Positions 1-11,324 are shown, counted from the stretch's first letter. The stretch is DNA of 64,000 bases from Stenopsyche tienmushanensis (GCA_008973525.1 WACJ01000438.1:62001-126000); one strand, 5' to 3'. The notes: a model not told the origin generated them from the sequence alone. Made by a program: numbers and translations.

Positions 1-951
1 TATCGGCCGGAAGAGGAACATATTGTTGATAGTGTATTGAAGCGATTTAATTGATTGAATCAATCCACCAAATTAGTATGGGTTTTTTGTCGCCGATGTG
101 TTTGGTTTGTAGACCGCGGTGGTTGTAAAAGAGGTGCTTAAAAATTGAACTTTGATTTTTTCGTCGCCGATCCAATAATGATTCACTTGACGAGGATTCC
201 CATCCGTACCAAAGTTCATGTTTGTACTATGAATACAATGCGTGATGCTTGGGCAAATATGCAAGTTTATAGATCTGATACAGTTCACGATCGTCGAGAA
301 GGTAAACATGAACTTTGTTGGCCAAAAAGTGATTTTTTCACAACGCGATGACGATTCGCGAGATGATCAAGTGGCCGCCATCTTGTTTGTATGTGGGTGA
401 ATGGCGTTCATAACATGATCGACCATTTCCCGTTGCTTCATCAATCAATTTAACTAATTAATAGCAAAAAACCATAGAAAATACGATACAAAATCTCAAG
501 GGAAACACCATTGGAAATGTCGCAGTGATAAAAATTCGCTCGACCCATTTAGCATCTATATTTTTACAACGCCGGAGCTATAAATCTTCGGTACCGTTTC
601 GAAAGACATCTCCATTTTTCATATCCGCCGAAGACGCTGATGAAGAAAAAAACGGCCGATCATCAAAACTGATTGACCATCGGCGACCTTCAATAGTGAC
701 ATAATGGCGGTAATCGCAGTTGTAAAATTGGCGTAATGATAATGATTGAGGTCGAGTTATCGTGCAGAGATACCCATGAAAACGTCTTGTCGTTTTACAA
801 CGTTTGCAACACAAGACGGGATGAGGACGCATTGCACAAATCTGCAGGACGCATTTCCAATGATCCACAGCGACACTTTACAACTTCGCCCGAAATCCGG
901 GTATTTCGCAAGAAATACATGAAGCTCTAATTCTTTCGTAAAATTGATATA
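1..951. other. unassigned sequence, no gene supported
   Basis: No gene or known repeat can be supported here. The part from about 575 to 930 is less AT-rich than its surroundings and is open on both strands (plus 736-930, minus 578-868), but neither conceptual peptide is recognised and no clean splice site flanks them. It could be an old repeat or an unrecognised exon. Confidence 0.4.
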
Positions 952-1669
952 CAGCAGACCCGCGGTAATTCGGCCCCAGTCTAATCCGGCGCCCCCTGTA
1001 ATCCAACATCCGAATAAATGTATAGTACATATGTAAGCGGTAAAGAAGTTATGCGATTTTCAAAAATAATGGAACCTATCCATCATTTTTCTGTGGAGGA
1101 CAATTTTTTTATGCGAATGCGCATTAAAAAAATCTAAAATTGACACTAGTACAAATTATAATCGTTAAAGTGTCTCCAGTGTCTTGATAAGAAACTGGCA
1201 ATTTTGGATTACTTGGCGAATGGATAAAATCCTACCGAGATAAGCAAATCTCTCAACCTGGGATAGTCGACCATAAGATCATCAACGGTACAAAATGAAG
1301 CTCAAAATTTACATCGTATTCAAGAGATATACGTATCGTATTGGAAAGAAACAGGATCTCAAAAACTATTGGTATTGTGTACTATTAGTATTGTTTTTTG
1401 TATTCATATGAATTTTTTTATAAACCTTTTTTATGCGATTTTTAATACATTCTATGACATCGATTTGAAGTTATGCGGTTTTTAAAAATAATGAAACCTA
1501 TCGCTCAGTTTTCTATGTAGAACGTATTTATCGCATAAAAACAAACCCAAATGTACTTCTTTCTAAAAAGTTCCGGACTACAAGGGGTCAGAGGGCAGTA
1601 CTCTACAGTCCGACAAAATCGAAAATCCGACACTGCCTTGAAAAACATCGGATTATCGCGGGTCTGCTG
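952..1669 (+). mobile_element. pogo/Tigger-like element, 718 bp, decayed
   Basis: The ends are inverted repeats: CAGCAGACCCGCGGTAAT on the left, and on the right the reverse complement of CAGCAGACCCGCGATAAT. The left flank is TA and the right is TT, probably a mutated TA duplication. The subterminal block, with the motif TAATCCGGCGCCCCCTGT, is found again at 28580-28645, so this is a family. The interior (about 1150-1330) translates in pieces that resemble the N-terminal helix-turn-helix of pogo/Tigger transposases, but it is riddled with stops. TA target and CAG-type ends fit Tc1/mariner-pogo; the exact subfamily is inferred. Confidence 0.75.
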
Positions 1670-1699
1670 TTATTTCTGAATCGGTTAATAGATTTCAAT

Positions 1700-2130
1700 T
1701 TCAATGGTGTGACGTATATGAGGGATTATAGTGGTCAGTTTATTTAGTCTCACGTGTTTGTCGGCCATTTATACAGTCATAGTAAATTCTTCCAATCTTC
1801 GATTCTGCAGAACAATACCGCCGCGAATATGCATCGAAAGCTCATAGAATGGTAGTGATGTGATGAGTCGACAATATCACGAAGTGGATTCGTTTATTCA
1901 AAGCAGGCCGTATTGATACTACATAAGTGGGAGACCATCAGTAATTTCTGACGAACTTCACGAAGAATTCCCTGACATTTCTCATAATCTCCTCTGTGAT
2001 ATTGTACCGGAAAAACTTGGTTGAGTGTCTAGAATGCTCACACCAGATAATTTTGCACAAGGGGGATAAGCTTTTCTGGATTCTACCATGCCGGGGGATG
2101 AGATATGGGTATATCTGGATGAGACGTGAC
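1700..2130 (+). pseudogene. mariner transposase remnant, internally deleted
   Basis: Mariner-type peptide pieces can be read in order on the plus strand: SDVMSRQ (about 1853), then GRPSVISDELHEEFPDIS (about 1929-1983), then AFLDSTMPGDEIWVYLDE (2070-2123), the last being the conserved GDE-W stretch around the first catalytic Asp. Frameshifts and deletions separate them. The same lineage is better kept at 44021-44729 and present as fragments at 50128-50335 and 57247-58055. No terminal repeats were found. It is non-functional. Confidence 0.75.
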
Positions 2131-3683
2131 TTACTTTCTGGATGACGCTCGTACTTAAAATTACGTCATTCTCATCGCGCATTAATGGGAGCACGGATTT
2201 TAACGTTAGTTCTCCAACGCGCATAAACGCGTGTACGGACTCTAACGTGTTAATATGCAATCATTTCACAAGAATTTAATTAACAGTGTATCCATGCGCC
2301 GATGATAATACGCACTTTTTTCAGGGGGTCCATAGTTTTGGCGTCAATGTGTTGGAGGTCCAAAGTCCAACGACGGTTCAAAAACACTATTATTGATTAT
2401 ATACGATATAGAAACATTCAAAACTATGAACCCACAATATTTGACGCGTTATTTATTCATTTATCAATATAGGGGAAATTCGTCCAGTTTGGACCAGATC
2501 TCGGTATGATTTACAAGCAAATCTATTGATCGGGACGTGGTCCAACGACGCTCATGAACCATTCATTAAAGGCAGGGCTATTGTATTTTTTTGTTTTGTT
2601 GAGCCCAAGTTATAAACCACCAATGCAATATTTTTGTGTGAAAAATTATGACGATGATGATGGACTTTAAACAATGAGGCAGACATTTACATCAAATTCA
2701 AATTAAAAGTCTTAATCATTGATGATTTTATTATCAATTAGCTAATCCTGGGAAAGTGATGAGGAAAAAATGATTAACCCTTGTGCTAAAATATGATATA
2801 TCGTCGATTGTAAAACTATCGAGGATTACAAACAACGATTGGCTCATTGATGACTTCAAAATGTTCGAATTCGAGTAATTTCTGTGCGTCAGGGTATCCA
2901 GCGCTTAACCAATCATCACTGTTAACAAAAGTCGATATACGTAAACGCGTATTTCGACATTTCCAAGCAATTCGGTACTGTGACATCCTTTGATTTATAG
3001 GGCCTGATTTTTGCGTCGATACTTATAGAAACCAAGGGCAAATCATCATCATCAATCCACACAAAATATACATATGGATTCGAAGTTGACTACCTTGCGT
3101 ATTGTTATTAATAAATATATATATATTGGACATTAGCATATTATGAATGATCGCAATGGAATTTAAACGCTGATCGTAATATAATGTGCGATTTGAACGA
3201 TATTTCATAATTCAATCAAATTATTACATCGGGGTAATTCATTGATATTAAAAATAAAAATGTTTGCAAAAAGTGTATATTGGTAATTGGTCGATTTTGG
3301 ACGGTCCGGTCTTTTTCTGTCGTTCAAAGTTACAGTCGCATATCATTTCGTACGTTATAAAATGGTTTTTTTTAAGCTTAAAAGGGTAGTTGGAATGTGA
3401 TTTATAACTATATAGCATATATTGATTCAATCAGCGGAAGAAATCACGTTTTTTGGCTTAGTTTGGACGCGATATTGATTTATATATTTATCAAATCGTT
3501 GTATCCCATGGATGCTTATATATTTAGTGTTATGAGTGGTCTACAGTATAAATGTTATTAAAGGAGTGCTAAATAGGCAACACGTTATAACATGTATTTG
3601 CCATATTTGAGCAGGTTTTATGTTAATATTTAGAGGAAAATAGAATTTTCCTGCTTTTTTTTAATCTTCATCGAATGCCACAG
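2131..3683. other. AT-rich non-coding stretch
   Basis: I see no supportable gene. A short TA microsatellite lies near 3114-3128. The last 40 bases (about 3643-3683) are pyrimidine-rich and end in CAG, which reads as a splice acceptor for the candidate exon that follows. Confidence 0.4.
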
Positions 3684-3857
3684 CTTCTCGATGTCAGAAT
3701 GAAGTTGCCCGATGGTTTTTCGTTATACAATATACAGAGCGGCATAGTCATCTGGTCCACTTTATCAATTCTTCACCGCGACAGAGGATCGCTGACGAGT
3801 CCACACAGCCGCCTGCCGGCAGAATGGATGGACTTGGAGTCATTTTTGGCTGACAAA
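3684..3857 (+). CDS. candidate terminal coding exon, unknown protein
   Basis: A pyrimidine-rich tract ending in CCACAG at 3678-3683 looks like a 3' splice site. The following sequence is GC-richer than its surroundings and open in the frame beginning CTT CTC GAT at 3684. It ends ...MDLESFLADK, with stop TAA at 3858-3860 overlapping an AATAAA-like string. A second frame (starting at 3686, ending at a TGA at 3851-3853) is also open over the same span, so the true frame is not certain. I do not recognise either peptide. The case rests on splice signal, composition and open length only; it could also be the remains of a gene, since open sequence continues in the same frame downstream. Confidence 0.35.
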
Positions 3858-3875
3858 TAAATATGATTGATGAGT

Positions 3876-4124
3876 TAGCGTCGCATTATTGACTTATCAA
3901 TTCGGGCGACCGAGAAGAGCCTCGCTGATCTGCTGCGGGCGGTCCAATTGACACATGAGACCGCAGTCCTCCCCGCGGATCCTGAGCCCGGATCGCATCA
4001 TAAAATCCCGAGAAAGTCTGCCAAAATCTTCCCAACGTAAACAGAGGCCGACGTGGAAGATGCACGGACGCGTTTTGCAAGGAATCGAGTGCTAAAATTT
4101 CCCGACAAAGAAAAACATTCCTGA
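3876..4124 (+). other. GC-rich continuation, same frame, interrupted by stops
   Basis: In the same frame as the preceding candidate exon, after TAA (3858), TGA (3864) and TAG (3876), an open run of 53 codons reaches a TAA at 4038-4040. A further 27 open codons then reach a TGA at 4122-4124. The peptides are hydrophilic (for example TEKSLADLLRAVQL and TEADVEDARTRFARN) and look protein-like rather than random. There is no in-frame ATG at a sensible place. Possible readings are a GC-rich 3' UTR, a decayed gene, or exons whose introns I cannot place. The long minus-strand frame over 3886-4275 is probably its shadow. Confidence 0.25.
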
Positions 4125-5184
4125 AATCGAACACAGCCAAACTGATGTTTACACCCGGCGAGCGAAAAAAAGCAAAAATAAATATTAAATATTTTCGAAA
4201 ACTCTCCGATATTAAACGCAAAACGAGCGCGTTCGTAGGCAAGTTAACGATACGACTAGAGCTTTGTATATGCAAGAAAAATAAGCTTTACTAGAAGAAA
4301 ATAAAACCGCGTTATACTGCATCTATTTTCATCGCGCCAATTTTCCATTTCATAAATACGAGCGATGCTTCTTCGTTTTTGGCTATGAAAACAATGCGAT
4401 GATGCTAGGATTTGCACGTAAAACACATAGGAAGCACACCGGATAAATCACATAGGAGATCGCTTACGCGCCACATATAAATCATGCCATTTCCAACAAA
4501 GAATTTCACGTAACGCTGCTACGTGCGAATTCAAAGAATCTCATACGATCGCACCTCATGTGAGACAGCATGGCAAGAATGTCATTTGATTAGGTTTAAT
4601 TATTGATCATTGTTGTGCGTTTTAAGACATCATCAACCCTATCATCGCAGCAAACATGACGATGATCCAATGCAAGCTCGGAGTGAAAGCGATCGTTGAT
4701 TTATCACCGTGGCTTAATAATTAATATTTACCATTGCAATGACTAAATGTTTAAATCCAATTGCAAAATAGAAAGCATACATTGCATTCTTATTGACGCG
4801 CCGATGAGTAAATCGATAAACCTAACCGATGTACGTTGATTAGGAATCGCGCATATATGCGCGTTCGCATTCGCACATTGAGTGCGGAGATTGTGAATCG
4901 GAGACAGAGACGGAGAGAAAAGTCTTGCATCTCATGATCGCGAAAAGCGATCCATAGCGCTTCGTTTTCAATGTCGTGCTTCTATTTCTACATGTATTTC
5001 TAAAAAGGAATACAATATTTGAAACATTAAAATCTTAATGGAATTTGTCGTATCCAGTTGAAAACCATCAGTTTTGGGGACGCCTTAGATCGTTGGCGGT
5101 CCTCTTAGAATCGTAATAAATAATAGAACGCCACATAAATCAATCAATTGTAACGATCGACCCAAATTTATCGATTTCAAGCTT
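4125..5184. other. unassigned AT-rich sequence with one palindrome
   Basis: I find no gene. The only distinct signal is a perfect 16-bp palindrome, CGCGCATATATGCGCG, at 4848-4863. The stretch from 4860 to 4970 is purine-rich. Confidence 0.4.
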
Positions 5185-5335
5185 CACAAATGCATCATTT
5201 TGTTATTAAAATTGAATACACACGTGCGTATTGTTTATGTTTGCGCGAATAAATGAACGAATATCGTGCGCTATCAAACGTGTTGAGGTTCGTTTATCGA
5301 TGCACAAGCTTGATTCGCGCTGCGCGGTCCTTGGC
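5185..5335 (+). repeat. dispersed repeat P, copy 1
   Basis: This block aligns base for base by eye with 61345-61490 on the same strand. Shared strings include GCATCATTTTGTTA/GCATTATTTTGTTA, ACACACGTG and CGCTGCGCG. This copy keeps many CpG sites that appear as CpA or TpG in the other copy. It carries no recognisable coding sequence, and the element class is unknown. Confidence 0.6.
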
Positions 5336-6440
5336 GAAAAATGGATTTGTGTTGGATCGATTTTATAATAGTTTCGCTTCTTAGAATTTCGCCGTCGAGT
5401 CCATCTGCATGAATTCGCAAGAACCGCTTCGTTAGAGCGAATTCGCACTTTTCAAAACACACACATTTGCGGTATTCGCATAATAGTTTTATAACATTCG
5501 AAATAAATCGCTGACGCTGTTCGCGTACCGAGAATCGATCCTAAGCATTTTTATCGTCGTTATCTGCCCGGGCGTGCATTGTAAAAGCGCCGTGGATTCC
5601 GTAAGACGAAAATCGCGTTATCGAGTGCCATAAATCAAAGAATAAAACGGCATGATGTTACTATCGATTTAATTGTGTGTTAAGAAGTTAAATTCGCGCG
5701 ATACGGCGGCCGCATCCCGAGATAAGGCCGTCTCCGAGATATATTTTGTGTTTTTCTGGGATCCCGGCGGTTGGCGCGTTGCGTATTGGAAGTTTTTGGC
5801 GAATTCGTTGAGCCGCGCTAAGGCGATAAGTGTGCATTCGTATGTGGGATTAGTCGTGTTTGATTTATGACGTTGGGCGTCGCAAAGCGCGTAAGTTCGG
5901 GTGTCAGTGGCGTATTGCGGGCGCCATCTTTTCAAAGTGACGGCAGAGCCGCCCGGGTGGAATTACGGAATCGCACGGATCGACCCTCGTCGCATGCCGG
6001 TCATTTCGTAGCGTCGTTGCAATTGATGCGTATTAATCAATAAAATCACGCAAACGACAAATGGGTTAAGGTCGTTACACCATTGTCTTTTCGATTTTGT
6101 CGCTTTATTATTATTTTTATGCGTCTGCGGTTTGATAGTGATGTCGGAAAGTTAGAATATACTGCGATATTATGGTGAAAATTTGACACATTTGATGATG
6201 GGATCGATGATAAGAAGTTCGCCGAGGGTTCGATAAGCATCTGATGATCGAAGATGGGATGATAACGATCGATCACTTTATCATATTTTCGCCGACCAAA
6301 TTTAAATAGAAATTTGTACCCGAAGCATGTCACAGTCGGGCAGGCGTGCTCGGGGAAATTTGAATGAAGAGCGGTCAATTAATACGTAATTAAGTACAAA
6401 TATCGCAAACGTGCACACGTGTACTTATGTAAACAAACTT
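5336..6440. other. unassigned; CpG-rich island at about 5690-6020
   Basis: From about 5690 to 6020 the sequence is clearly richer in G+C and CpG than its surroundings and is open on both strands over about 200 bp. It lies on the downstream side of the candidate minus-strand first exon at 6748-6766. It could therefore hold an exon or intronic regulatory sequence of that gene, but no convincing splice pair was found and the peptides are not recognised. Confidence 0.3.
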
Positions 6441-6747
6441 CTCTAGCGCGGTACGTAAACAGGTTTATTCGGCCGTTCTTCGTCATCGTGTTGACAATAA
6501 TATTTCGGGAACGACCCGAGCGCTCTTCGGCGACATTTTTTTTTAAATGGAGGAGCGATTTCTCGCCGCGACACTTGTGACAGAAGAGCAATCAACTCGC
6601 CGCACATGTTTATTGTTTGAAGTCGAGTGATATAACGGGGCGGCGCAGCGAGCCGCAGTCGCCGAGCGTCGGCGCGACCCGGACGCCGAAGTCCGAGACG
6701 ACGCCGTCGCGAAACGGCGAGGCGGCATAGGGACGCGAAAAACTCAC

Positions 6748-6766
6748 CGTCATCGCAGAGCCCCAT
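6748..6766 (-). CDS. candidate first coding exon (6 codons plus 1 base)
   Basis: On the minus strand, ATG at 6766 in a good context (CCAATCATGGGG) opens MGLCDD. It is followed after one base of the next codon by GTGAGT, a consensus 5' splice site, at 6747-6742. The 5' UTR and promoter would lie to the right, in the GC-rich block with the CACGTG palindrome. The rest of the gene should lie to the left on the minus strand, and I could not identify its second exon. The product is unknown. If the donor is not used, the frame runs on through low-complexity Arg/Ala-rich translation, which is less credible. Confidence 0.4.
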
Positions 6767-6867
6767 GATTGGGGTGAATCGGAGCGCGACGAACCCCTCC
6801 CGCGTCTAACGTCTGACTGACAGCTGAGTGTCGCCGCCAGCGCCACCTGCAGGCGCGCGCAGCCGAC

Positions 6868-6881
6868 CGGTCACGTGACCG
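6868..6881. promoter_or_regulatory. 14-bp palindrome with CACGTG E-box core
   Basis: CGGTCACGTGACCG is a perfect palindrome centred on CACGTG, the class of site bound by bHLH/bHLH-zip factors (USF, MITF/TFE and Clock-type families). It lies about 100 bp upstream of the candidate minus-strand ATG at 6766, a plausible promoter position. Binding is inferred from the motif alone. Confidence 0.5.
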
Positions 6882-7081
6882 CAGCGCGGGATGCACGAAC
6901 GCTCCGCCGCCAATAACATCATTTCCAAAATATATACAATCATCATCATTGATAACGTTCACCAACAGTGGACTGACATCGGCGATCGGACAGGATGCAT
7001 TTCATCGAAAATCTGATTCATCATTGCTGCTGCCCGAAGCCTAGTACGAGGGCGAGATTTGATGATCCGAAAACAGAACTA

Positions 7082-7895
7082 CAATAGAACTTCAATTATC
7101 CGAATATCGATTATCTGGACTGTTCAAAATAAAACAAAAAATATATAATTTGCTGATTCGCACGTAAATAACTGTATCTACTTTTGCTCACGTACTCAAC
7201 AGAAAGTGAAAAATTAGAAAATACAGAATTTAAATTGTGTATTTTTATGTAGTTCATATAAAGACGTTCAAATCTGGTCCATTATTGTGTGAAAAAGCAA
7301 TAATTTTCAATACAAAATTGTTGACATACCATCAGCAAATACATTAATTGACACATTGAAGCTGTCTGTGGAGAAGGAAGGATTCGATTTTAAAAATATC
7401 AAAACATTTTCCGGTTGAATATGATCATCATAAAGAAGTCCTGGATGAATAGTGATGTTTTTAAATGTTAGTATGAAAAACAATTCATACCAGAAGTGAA
7501 AAAATATTAAAATTCCGCTAGATAAAAGAGGAAAAACATTATTATTACTAGATAATGTATCGTCGCATCCATCTATAGAGAGTTCAAACCAGATCGACGA
7601 AATGTTTACGATAAAAAAAATTCTAGCAAATACAACCGGTGGATCAGGCTGTAATAGAAATAATCAAACGTTTACATGGAAGTTGGATGTTTCGACGATC
7701 ATTGCTAGCAGGCGAAAATAATGAAGAAACTTAAAGCTTAAAGCCAAAATCGATTTTTTTTAATTGATTGTAAATCTAGAGAAATAAAAATGCTTCATAT
7801 TTTCCCTGTCAATTATGATTATTTTCGATTGTCCGGATTTTTGTTATCCGGACTATTTTCATCCCCAATTTTTCCGGATAATCGAGGTTCTACTG
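7082..7895 (+). mobile_element. Tigger/pogo element, 814-bp deletion derivative
   Basis: Both ends are intact inverted repeats of the Tigger type. The left begins CAATAGAACTTCAATTATCC and the right ends GGATAATCGAGGTTCTACTG. Each is flanked by TA (7080-7081 and 7896-7897), the expected target duplication. Extra TCCGGA-type subterminal repeats occur at about 7826-7880. The interior keeps only the late catalytic part of the transposase, so most of the gene was lost while the ends stayed. A related left end begins at 58791. Confidence 0.85.
7527..7740 (+). pseudogene. Tigger/pogo transposase, DDE-domain remnant
   Basis: The plus strand reads TLLLLDNVSSHPS at 7537-7575, matching the LLLDNAPSHP block around the second catalytic Asp of pogo/Tigger (CENP-B/jerky-like DDE) transposases. 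Downstream, in another frame, QPVDQAVIEIIKRLHG matches the PMDQGVI block of the same domain. Frameshifts and stops separate them and the N-terminal DNA-binding domains are absent. It lies inside the element bounded at 7082 and 7895. Confidence 0.75.
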
Positions 7896-7897
7896 TA

Positions 7898-8361
7898 TTT
7901 GCTGTTTATTTTGCTTATATTTGCTTTTCATTGCTTGTTACTATTTTTGTACTATTTTTGTTACTATTCTTGTATTTCTCCCATTAAATATTGATTTTTT
8001 TCCTCTCTTTTTGGGGATCCTCCTTTTTAGTGTTGTCTGATGAGCGGCCGGAGATATAGAGCCCCTCGAAGGAGGTAAAATAAGGATTTCCGTCGTATGC
8101 TGTGAGTTCGTGTCGAAGCTGCGGAGTCCTGTCGATTTTGTTCGATTGTTGTCGACACTGGTACGTTTTGCATTGTGTGCACATATATTATTTTATGTAA
8201 CATTCAATAGTTTCATATAATTATATTCTTTAAAAAAAATCATTAATTCGGGAGCCGGGAAATCCGTAGGATCCGTTAAAATACAGTTAGATAACGACCC
8301 CCGATTCGTTACGAGTTGTTTTTCTTCCATTTATTAAAATAAATTGTTAACCAAAAAACAT
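7898..8361. other. unassigned sequence
   Basis: Pyrimidine-rich DNA to about 8010 is followed by about 170 bp of more balanced composition (8035-8180). I recognise neither a gene nor a repeat. Confidence 0.35.
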
Positions 8362-8476
8362 GGCTGTGTGTTGTGTAATATATAATAAAATAGGCTCGCT
8401 ACTGGTGTGTAATGGTTGCTTTATACTACGTATAGCTACACACACATAGTAAAGACAGGGTGGCGCATGCGCGTAC
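8362..8476 (+). repeat. dispersed repeat Q, copy 1
   Basis: This block matches 56456-56553 in inverted orientation. Shared strings include TATATAATAAAATAGGC, TGCTACTGGTGT/CGCTACTGGTGT, GGTTGCTTTA and GCGCATGCGCG-like ends. No coding content or terminal repeats were found. It may be a MITE or SINE-type family. Confidence 0.6.
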
Positions 8477-10316
8477 AACTATAAATATCAATTTAGATTA
8501 ATTTAAATTAAATAAATAAATAAATCACAGCAGTTTTCCGCTTCGATTCCGAGACTCATGCTAATCTGTCTGCTCATCCTGTCAACAAATTCGGGTTTAT
8601 AAAGTCGAATGAATAATTTGCAACAATAATATGGATTAAAATTCTATCCCTTAATAGCATTGAATTGCTTTCTTGGATGTATGTCTTTTTCGAAGGCTTA
8701 TGTTCGATTATCTAGCTTCCGTTGGACTTATCGAGATATTTTCCCATAGGGTTCCATTTGATGTTAATCCGCAAATGTTTGTCTCCTCTATGACACCTAA
8801 TCTGCGGCGATATTATAGTTTTCGGGTGCGATTGATTGCTATTGATCCATGACAATGATCAATCATTTTAACGCGCGTTATCTGACATGTAATAATGTGG
8901 CAGTTTAGCAATACTCGAGCATCAGCGTATTCATTCGGCATTCGATTCTAAAGACAGCCGTTGTCGCTCTCGGATAAGACCCAATTCTGCTATTCAAAAA
9001 ATGTGTTAAATCGAAGGAAATCCAGCAGCAACAGGTTCCGCGTCCACTGGTATATTGACCACTCGTTGAATTAATTACGAACGAGTTTTGCATCCCATCT
9101 CAAAAATGCAAATATGTAACGAAATTCTTCGAATGCTTTGGATTGGATAGGAGGACTTGTATCGATGTTTAATACCCGGTTCATCGATTTTTTTTTCGAG
9201 GATTGAGGTTAATGCATTATTCCGTCTGGATATGATGTCAATAGTCATTTATACGGTATATGGTCTTGGTTTTTTTTCCGTGCCAAATGCATGCGATACG
9301 ATCTTGCGGTGTTAATTTCTAAAGGCTCGAAAGATTCATCGAAGATCGTACGTTGGAGATGTTTTTCCAAAATAAATTTGTATGTGCTAAAAGGCATAAT
9401 GCAAAAAATCCCTATATAGACATGCGTTTTTCGTATGAATTATTCGTCGGATCTGTGCTTGAATAGAGTGCAGAACGACGACAAAAAATGGCAGTTATTT
9501 TCCTCGTAAGCTCTTTTGTGAGCCCAGAACGTGCTGAGATTTCTCCAATCGCGATATTTCGAAGCAATCGAGATCCGGAAACGAAGATCGCTGTTCACCG
9601 TCTTTTTTTGCGATATTCCAAAATTGACATCGGGAGTTTCGTAATGCACAAGTACCAAATGCTGAACGAAGCTCGATAGTTTCTCCAAAATTAAATGCAT
9701 GGAATTTATGCTGCACAAATGCATGCGTCTATTCCTAGCGCATTCGACGGCTGCCAGTTAATTGCATGCGGTACAAAACGCTAGAGGTCAAGGAAAAGTG
9801 CACCCAGTGTTAAACAATCTTCGATTGAACAATGCGAAAATCATGATGATTGAGTTGTGTTGTTCTTGGGAAGCTTTTGACGTCACATAGATCAAAGAGA
9901 TCCTGCAAACAGTGCATCAAACAAACAAACAAAAAAATCGTCAAGTAATACCTGCATCGCAAACCGGTTTGCATTGAGCGATCAATCAACCAAATTAATC
10001 ACCATGCCTAATTTCGTATATTTCATGAATTGAATATTAATTTCTATTATCGTTGCATTGATATGCAACCTTTTTACATCGAATGATAATTTGATTAATG
10101 TACAGGCCCACCAGAAGCCAACGGAAATTTATATGTATAAAATTCATTGCCTTTTATTTGGTTGACAAGTATCAAACCGCCATTAATCGCGAGGTCAAAC
10201 ATCAGAATTTCAATTAAATGTTTGCTTATCGTATTTTTATTTTTTAAATGTTATTGGCATAATCGCAAAGCTCAATAATGATGGTCCGATATTATTCAGA
10301 GATTTTTTTTTAAATA
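8477..10316. other. AT-rich stretch without a supported gene
   Basis: It contains AAAT tandem runs near 8505-8525. The region 9440-9724 is open on both strands at once; neither peptide is recognised and no good splice signals flank it, so it is left uncalled. Confidence 0.35.
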
Positions 10317-11320
10317 TAATCAGTTCTCGATTTACGACTGGGTTCCATTCCGCCACCTTGGACGTAAATCGAAATGTAGTCGGGACAATAAGAGTAGTAT
10401 GAAAGATACAGTCAACCCTTCTATAGCGTCGAGATAGAGATCATGCTATGGAAAATTAAGTACCTACAGATTTAATCAAGTGACTAACACGCGCAAGAGG
10501 GCATTAACTTTACGTATTTTATCCGTTGCACATGTAAAAGACGCCGCAAACAAAGTGGACGCTATAGGAGGGTTGACTGTATAGTTTACTGTTTTTTATT
10601 CTTTATAAATTTCATTATAACAATGAGGCATACTTTCTAAGATCTATCAGTCCAGTTTTTTTAAATTAATTTGGTTTTTTTGTAGCTTATTCTTCCTAAA
10701 TCTCAATCGAATCTAGATTTGTGGGCTCTTCAAGATCATTTTCTAAGAGTTCAGATCAAATTTTACAATGATATTAGTTACTTCTTCTACTACTTAAATT
10801 GGTATTGTTATTGCGTTTTAATAGTTTGTTCCATATACATGATGTCATTACGTTTAACTATCATTCTGAGATCTCAGTCAAAATCTCAGTCTAATATTTT
10901 TCTATTCCTTCAATTGCTTGGATAATTCTTAAACAATGCAATTTAATGTTAGCAATCCCCCTTGATCCATCAGCTGTAGTATAGGGAGGTAAATAAACTA
11001 CATTTATGCTTGAATAGGATTTCATTAAGTATGGAGGGCGCCTAAATAATTTTTTGAATCTATTTAAAAACGAATGTCTGTGGTCTGTAATTCGTTTGTC
11101 CCGTATACGTTCCTATGCCATTCATCCGATCGCGATGAAACTTTGGCGAATTATTGTGTACACTTCCGTGAACATTTTTGAATTAGTACAAGCACTATTT
11201 ATGTACGCAATTTGTTGTGCGAGACGATTGTCGGATGCACCATATTGGCGCATATTGGTCTGACAAAATGAAGACTTACGAACATTCAAGTCCGAATGGT
11301 CGTAACTCGAGAACTGACTG
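10317..11320. mobile_element. TA-flanked TIR element, about 1.0 kb
   Basis: The left end reads TAATCAGTTCTCGATTTACG. The right end is the inverted CAGTCAGTTCTCGAGTTACG. Both are bordered by TA (10315-10316 and 11321-11322), pointing to the Tc1/mariner-pogo group. The interior from about 11080 to 11190 carries a block (with TTCATCC and GATGAAACTTTGG strings) that also occurs, inverted, at about 53885-53980. No transposase could be read. A smaller MITE is nested inside near the left end. Confidence 0.65.
10409..10579. mobile_element. 171-bp MITE with TA duplication
   Basis: Near-perfect 22-23 bp inverted ends: CAGTCAACCCTTCTATAGCG at the left, and at the right the reverse complement of CAGTCAACCCTCCTATAGCG. 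They are flanked by TA at 10407-10408 and 10580-10581. The ends are pogo-like. There is no coding capacity. It is inserted in the element at 10317-11320 and therefore younger than it. Confidence 0.9.
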
Positions 11321-11324
11321 TACA

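Larger units (their letters stand above)
6600..6900 (-). promoter_or_regulatory. CpG-rich promoter-like block
   Basis: About 300 bp are strongly GC- and CpG-rich in an otherwise AT-rich window, the sharpest composition change in the sequence. It surrounds a short minus-strand first-exon candidate. It also contains E-box-like strings (CACCTG near 6845 and CACGTG near 6872). Many overlapping minus-strand frames are open here, as expected of GC-rich DNA, and are not evidence of separate genes. Promoter function is inferred. Confidence 0.45.

Noticed and set aside
1982..2260. 92-codon minus-strand frame
   Set aside because: It is antisense to the mariner relic whose plus-strand blocks are clear.
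3886..4275. 129-codon minus-strand open frame
   Set aside because: It lies opposite a more protein-like plus-strand frame. Its peptide is unrecognised, and GC-rich sequence lowers stop frequency on both strands.
6443..6965. Several overlapping minus-strand frames in the CpG island
   Set aside because: The translations are Arg/Ala/Ser-rich low-complexity products of GC-rich DNA. Only the short segment from 6766 to the donor is kept.
9440..9724. Region open on both strands
   Set aside because: The two overlapping peptides are both unrecognised and there are no convincing splice signals.
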